The position numbers were made by a program, and so were the translations under genes. The notes below the pieces were generated by a model, which was given only the letters and a program-made list of their open reading frames with translations, did no database searches and was not told the origin of the DNA. Of a DNA stretch of 15,425 bases, positions 14,043 to 15,425 are shown in pieces (position 1 is the first letter of the stretch; the number at the start of each line of letters is the position of its first letter). Source of the DNA: an uncultured Verrucomicrobiales bacterium (GTDB lineage Bacteria > Verrucomicrobiota > Verrucomicrobiia > Verrucomicrobiales > Akkermansiaceae); contig CALABM010000177.1 in assembly GCA_937885815.1 (NCBI GenBank), positions 1 to 15,425 of the forward strand, given 5' to 3'.

Positions 14043-14071
14043 TTGACGAAGAGGCTCTCCGGGCGTATATT
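14043..14071 (+). promoter_or_regulatory. sigma-70-type promoter of pheST
   Basis: TTGACG (14043-14048) and TATATT (14066-14071) are 17 bases apart, 10 of 12 consensus positions. Transcription would start near 14078, giving a leader of only about ten bases. There is no room for a phe attenuator or T-box downstream of it. Confidence 0.72.
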
Positions 14072-14087
14072 TTCCCGCGAGCAAATT

Positions 14088-15098
14088 ATGAAAGAACAGA
14101 TATCAAGCGTACAAGCCGCCGCTCTGGACCGTATTGCCGGTATTACCGACATGAAGGGTCTGGAGGATGCCCGCGTGGGCATACTTGGCAAAAAGGGAAC
14201 CCTGACTCAGGTGCAGCAGGGCATGCGCGACGTGCCGAAGGAAGACAAGCCGGCCGTGGGCGCTATGCTGAATGAGGCCCGCGCCATCATCACCGCTGCG
14301 CTGGATGACCGCAAAGCCGCCCTGCAGGCTGAACAGGATGCCGCCGCTGTGGCTGGTGTGGACTTCACCATGCCGGGTGCTACACTGCCCGCCGGTGGTC
14401 TTCACCCCATCACCATCGTGCGAGATGAAGCCGTGCGCGTGCTGCGCCGCATGGGCTTTACCCTTTCTGACGGCCCAGAGATTGAGGATGAGTGGCACTG
14501 CTTTGATTCTCTGAACACTCCGGACGACCACCCCGCCCGCAATGAGAAGGACACCTTCTACTTTGACAGCGGCAAACTTCTGCGCACGCAGACCAGCACC
14601 GTGCAGGCCCGCACCATGGAGAAGCAGGCACCGCCCGTGCGCATCATCTGCCCCGGCTCTGCTTTCCGCCGTGACGCTATCGACGCCACCCACCTTTCCG
14701 CTTTCAATCAGATTGAAGGCCTGTATGTGGACAAGAATGTAAGCGTGGGTGACCTGAAGGGCACGCTGGAGTACTTCCTGAAGGCCCTCTTCGGCAGCGA
14801 CACCGCTGTGCGCTTCCGCCCGCACTTCTTCCCCTTCACGGAGCCGAGCTTTGAGATTGACGTGCTGCTGCAGGCAGCTGGTCAGGCTCCGCGCTGGATT
14901 GAGATTGCCGGCTGCGGCATGGTGAACCCCGCCGTGTTCGAGAACATTGATAAGGCCACGGGCAAGACGCAGTACAGCGGCTGCACGGGCTTTGCCTTCG
15001 GCATTGGTCTGGAGCGTCTGGCCATGATTCGCTGGGGCATCCGTGATATCCGTCTGCTCATCGAGAATGATGTGCGCTTCCTCGCCCAGTTCCAATAA
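14088..15098 (+). CDS. pheS: phenylalanine-tRNA ligase alpha subunit
   Basis: PheS is the catalytic alpha chain of the alpha2-beta2 enzyme that charges tRNA-Phe. The 336-residue product has the usual family length. An N-terminal coiled-coil tRNA-binding arm (about residues 1-85, with RVGILGKKGTLTQVQQGMRDVP) is followed by the class II core: HPITIVRDEAVRVLRRMGF, DDHPARNEKDTFYF, LLRTQTSTVQARTM (motif 2 region), FRRDAIDATHLSAFNQIEGL, FRPHFFPFTEPSFEIDV, GCGMVNPAVF, and motif 3 GFAFGIGLERLAMIRWGI. The ATG at 14088 begins MKEQISSVQAAALD; an in-frame upstream start near 13914 would cross the promoter and is rejected. No Shine-Dalgarno is seen (GCAAATT before the ATG). pheT follows after 26 bases. 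Confidence 0.97.
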   Translation: MKEQISSVQAAALDRIAGITDMKGLEDARVGILGKKGTLTQVQQGMRDVPKEDKPAVGAMLNEARAIITAALDDRKAALQAEQDAAAVAGVDFTMPGATLPAGGLHPITIVRDEAVRVLRRMGFTLSDGPEIEDEWHCFDSLNTPDDHPARNEKDTFYFDSGKLLRTQTSTVQARTMEKQAPPVRIICPGSAFRRDAIDATHLSAFNQIEGLYVDKNVSVGDLKGTLEYFLKALFGSDTAVRFRPHFFPFTEPSFEIDVLLQAAGQAPRWIEIAGCGMVNPAVFENIDKATGKTQYSGCTGFAFGIGLERLAMIRWGIRDIRLLIENDVRFLAQFQ

Positions 15099-15124
15099 TC
15101 CTAACCCTTTTTTGATAAGATACA

Positions 15125-15425
15125 ATGAACGTTTCACTTAACTGGCTTGCAAGCTACATAGACCTGGAGGGCCTTGGCACCCAGGAAATGGCCGACATGC
15201 TCACCTTCGCCGGCATCGAGGTGGAGGGTATTCAGGAGCGCGGCGTGACCACGGATTTGGTGGTAGTAGCGCAGGTAATGGAAAAGACCCCCGTGGAGGG
15301 TACTGATCACCTGAACGTCTGCATGGTGGACGCCGGTGAGGGCTCCCTGCGCCAGATTGTCTGCGGTGCCCAGAATTACAAGGTGGGCGATAAGGTTCCC
15401 TGCGCCCTGCCCGGCGCAGTACTGC
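15125..15425 (+). CDS. pheT: phenylalanine-tRNA ligase beta subunit, 5' part
   Basis: The first 100 residues of PheT are visible before the window ends. They open MNVSLNWLASYIDLEGLG, the family's typical N-terminus, followed by MLTFAGIEVEGIQE and then the OB-fold tRNA-binding region, with DHLNVCMVDAGEG, QIVCGAQNYKVGDKV and the start of ALPGAVL. The beta subunit carries the editing site and tRNA-binding surfaces in its later domains, which are outside the window. The start at 15125 fits; no Shine-Dalgarno lies upstream. It is probably cotranscribed with pheS. Confidence 0.96.
   Translation, partial: MNVSLNWLASYIDLEGLGTQEMADMLTFAGIEVEGIQERGVTTDLVVVAQVMEKTPVEGTDHLNVCMVDAGEGSLRQIVCGAQNYKVGDKVPCALPGAVL

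Noticed and set aside
13914..14087. N-terminal extension of PheS from an upstream ATG
   Set aside because: It would run through the TTGACG/TATATT promoter, is Arg/Gln-rich and unlike PheS; the ATG at 14088 gives the family length.

Overview
The window looks like a chromosomal segment of a Verrucomicrobiota bacterium, probably Akkermansia-like. The evidence is a secreted protein ending in a VPEPG...RRRRR exosortase (PEP-CTERM) signal, moderately GC-rich coding sequence, housekeeping genes starting without Shine-Dalgarno sequences, and a gut-type restriction island. The genus is an inference; no rRNA is present.

Layout. 1-2132 is housekeeping: the 3' part of tilS (tRNA-Ile lysidine synthetase), convergent tsaE (tRNA t6A synthesis), then divergent rplU-rpmA (ribosomal L21 and L27) with a clear promoter and terminator. 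2250-10802 is a five-gene type I restriction-modification island, all on the plus strand: hsdM, a DUF1016/YhcG-type PD-(D/E)XK nuclease-fold gene, hsdS, rhuM, hsdR. 10846-12191 is accessory: an unrecognised 120-aa gene on the minus strand, then a divergent PEP-CTERM protein gene ending in a bidirectional terminator. 12213-13403 (minus) is rtcB (RNA ligase). 13494-13814 (minus) is a compact transcription unit: promoter, a 33-codon signal-peptide-like ORF, a highly structured 3' region and an intrinsic terminator. 14043-15425 (plus) is the pheS-pheT start (phenylalanyl-tRNA synthetase), with its own promoter.

How the genes work together. HsdM and HsdS would form the methyltransferase that marks self DNA, and HsdR adds ATP-driven translocation and cleavage. 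The two non-core genes in the island are each bracketed by short direct repeats: rhuM by a 38-bp palindromic element (36/38 identical), and the DUF1016 gene by similar stop/start junctions. This suggests a core hsdM-hsdS-hsdR operon that took up modular cassettes.

The most interesting signals are: the minus-strand small transcription unit with its nested hairpin (13494-13814); the repeat-bracketed cassettes; two tandem in-frame palindromes inside the DUF1016 gene with a compensatory base-pair change (4292-4365); and promoters placed so that transcription should begin at or very near the start codon (11215-11242, 14043-14071).
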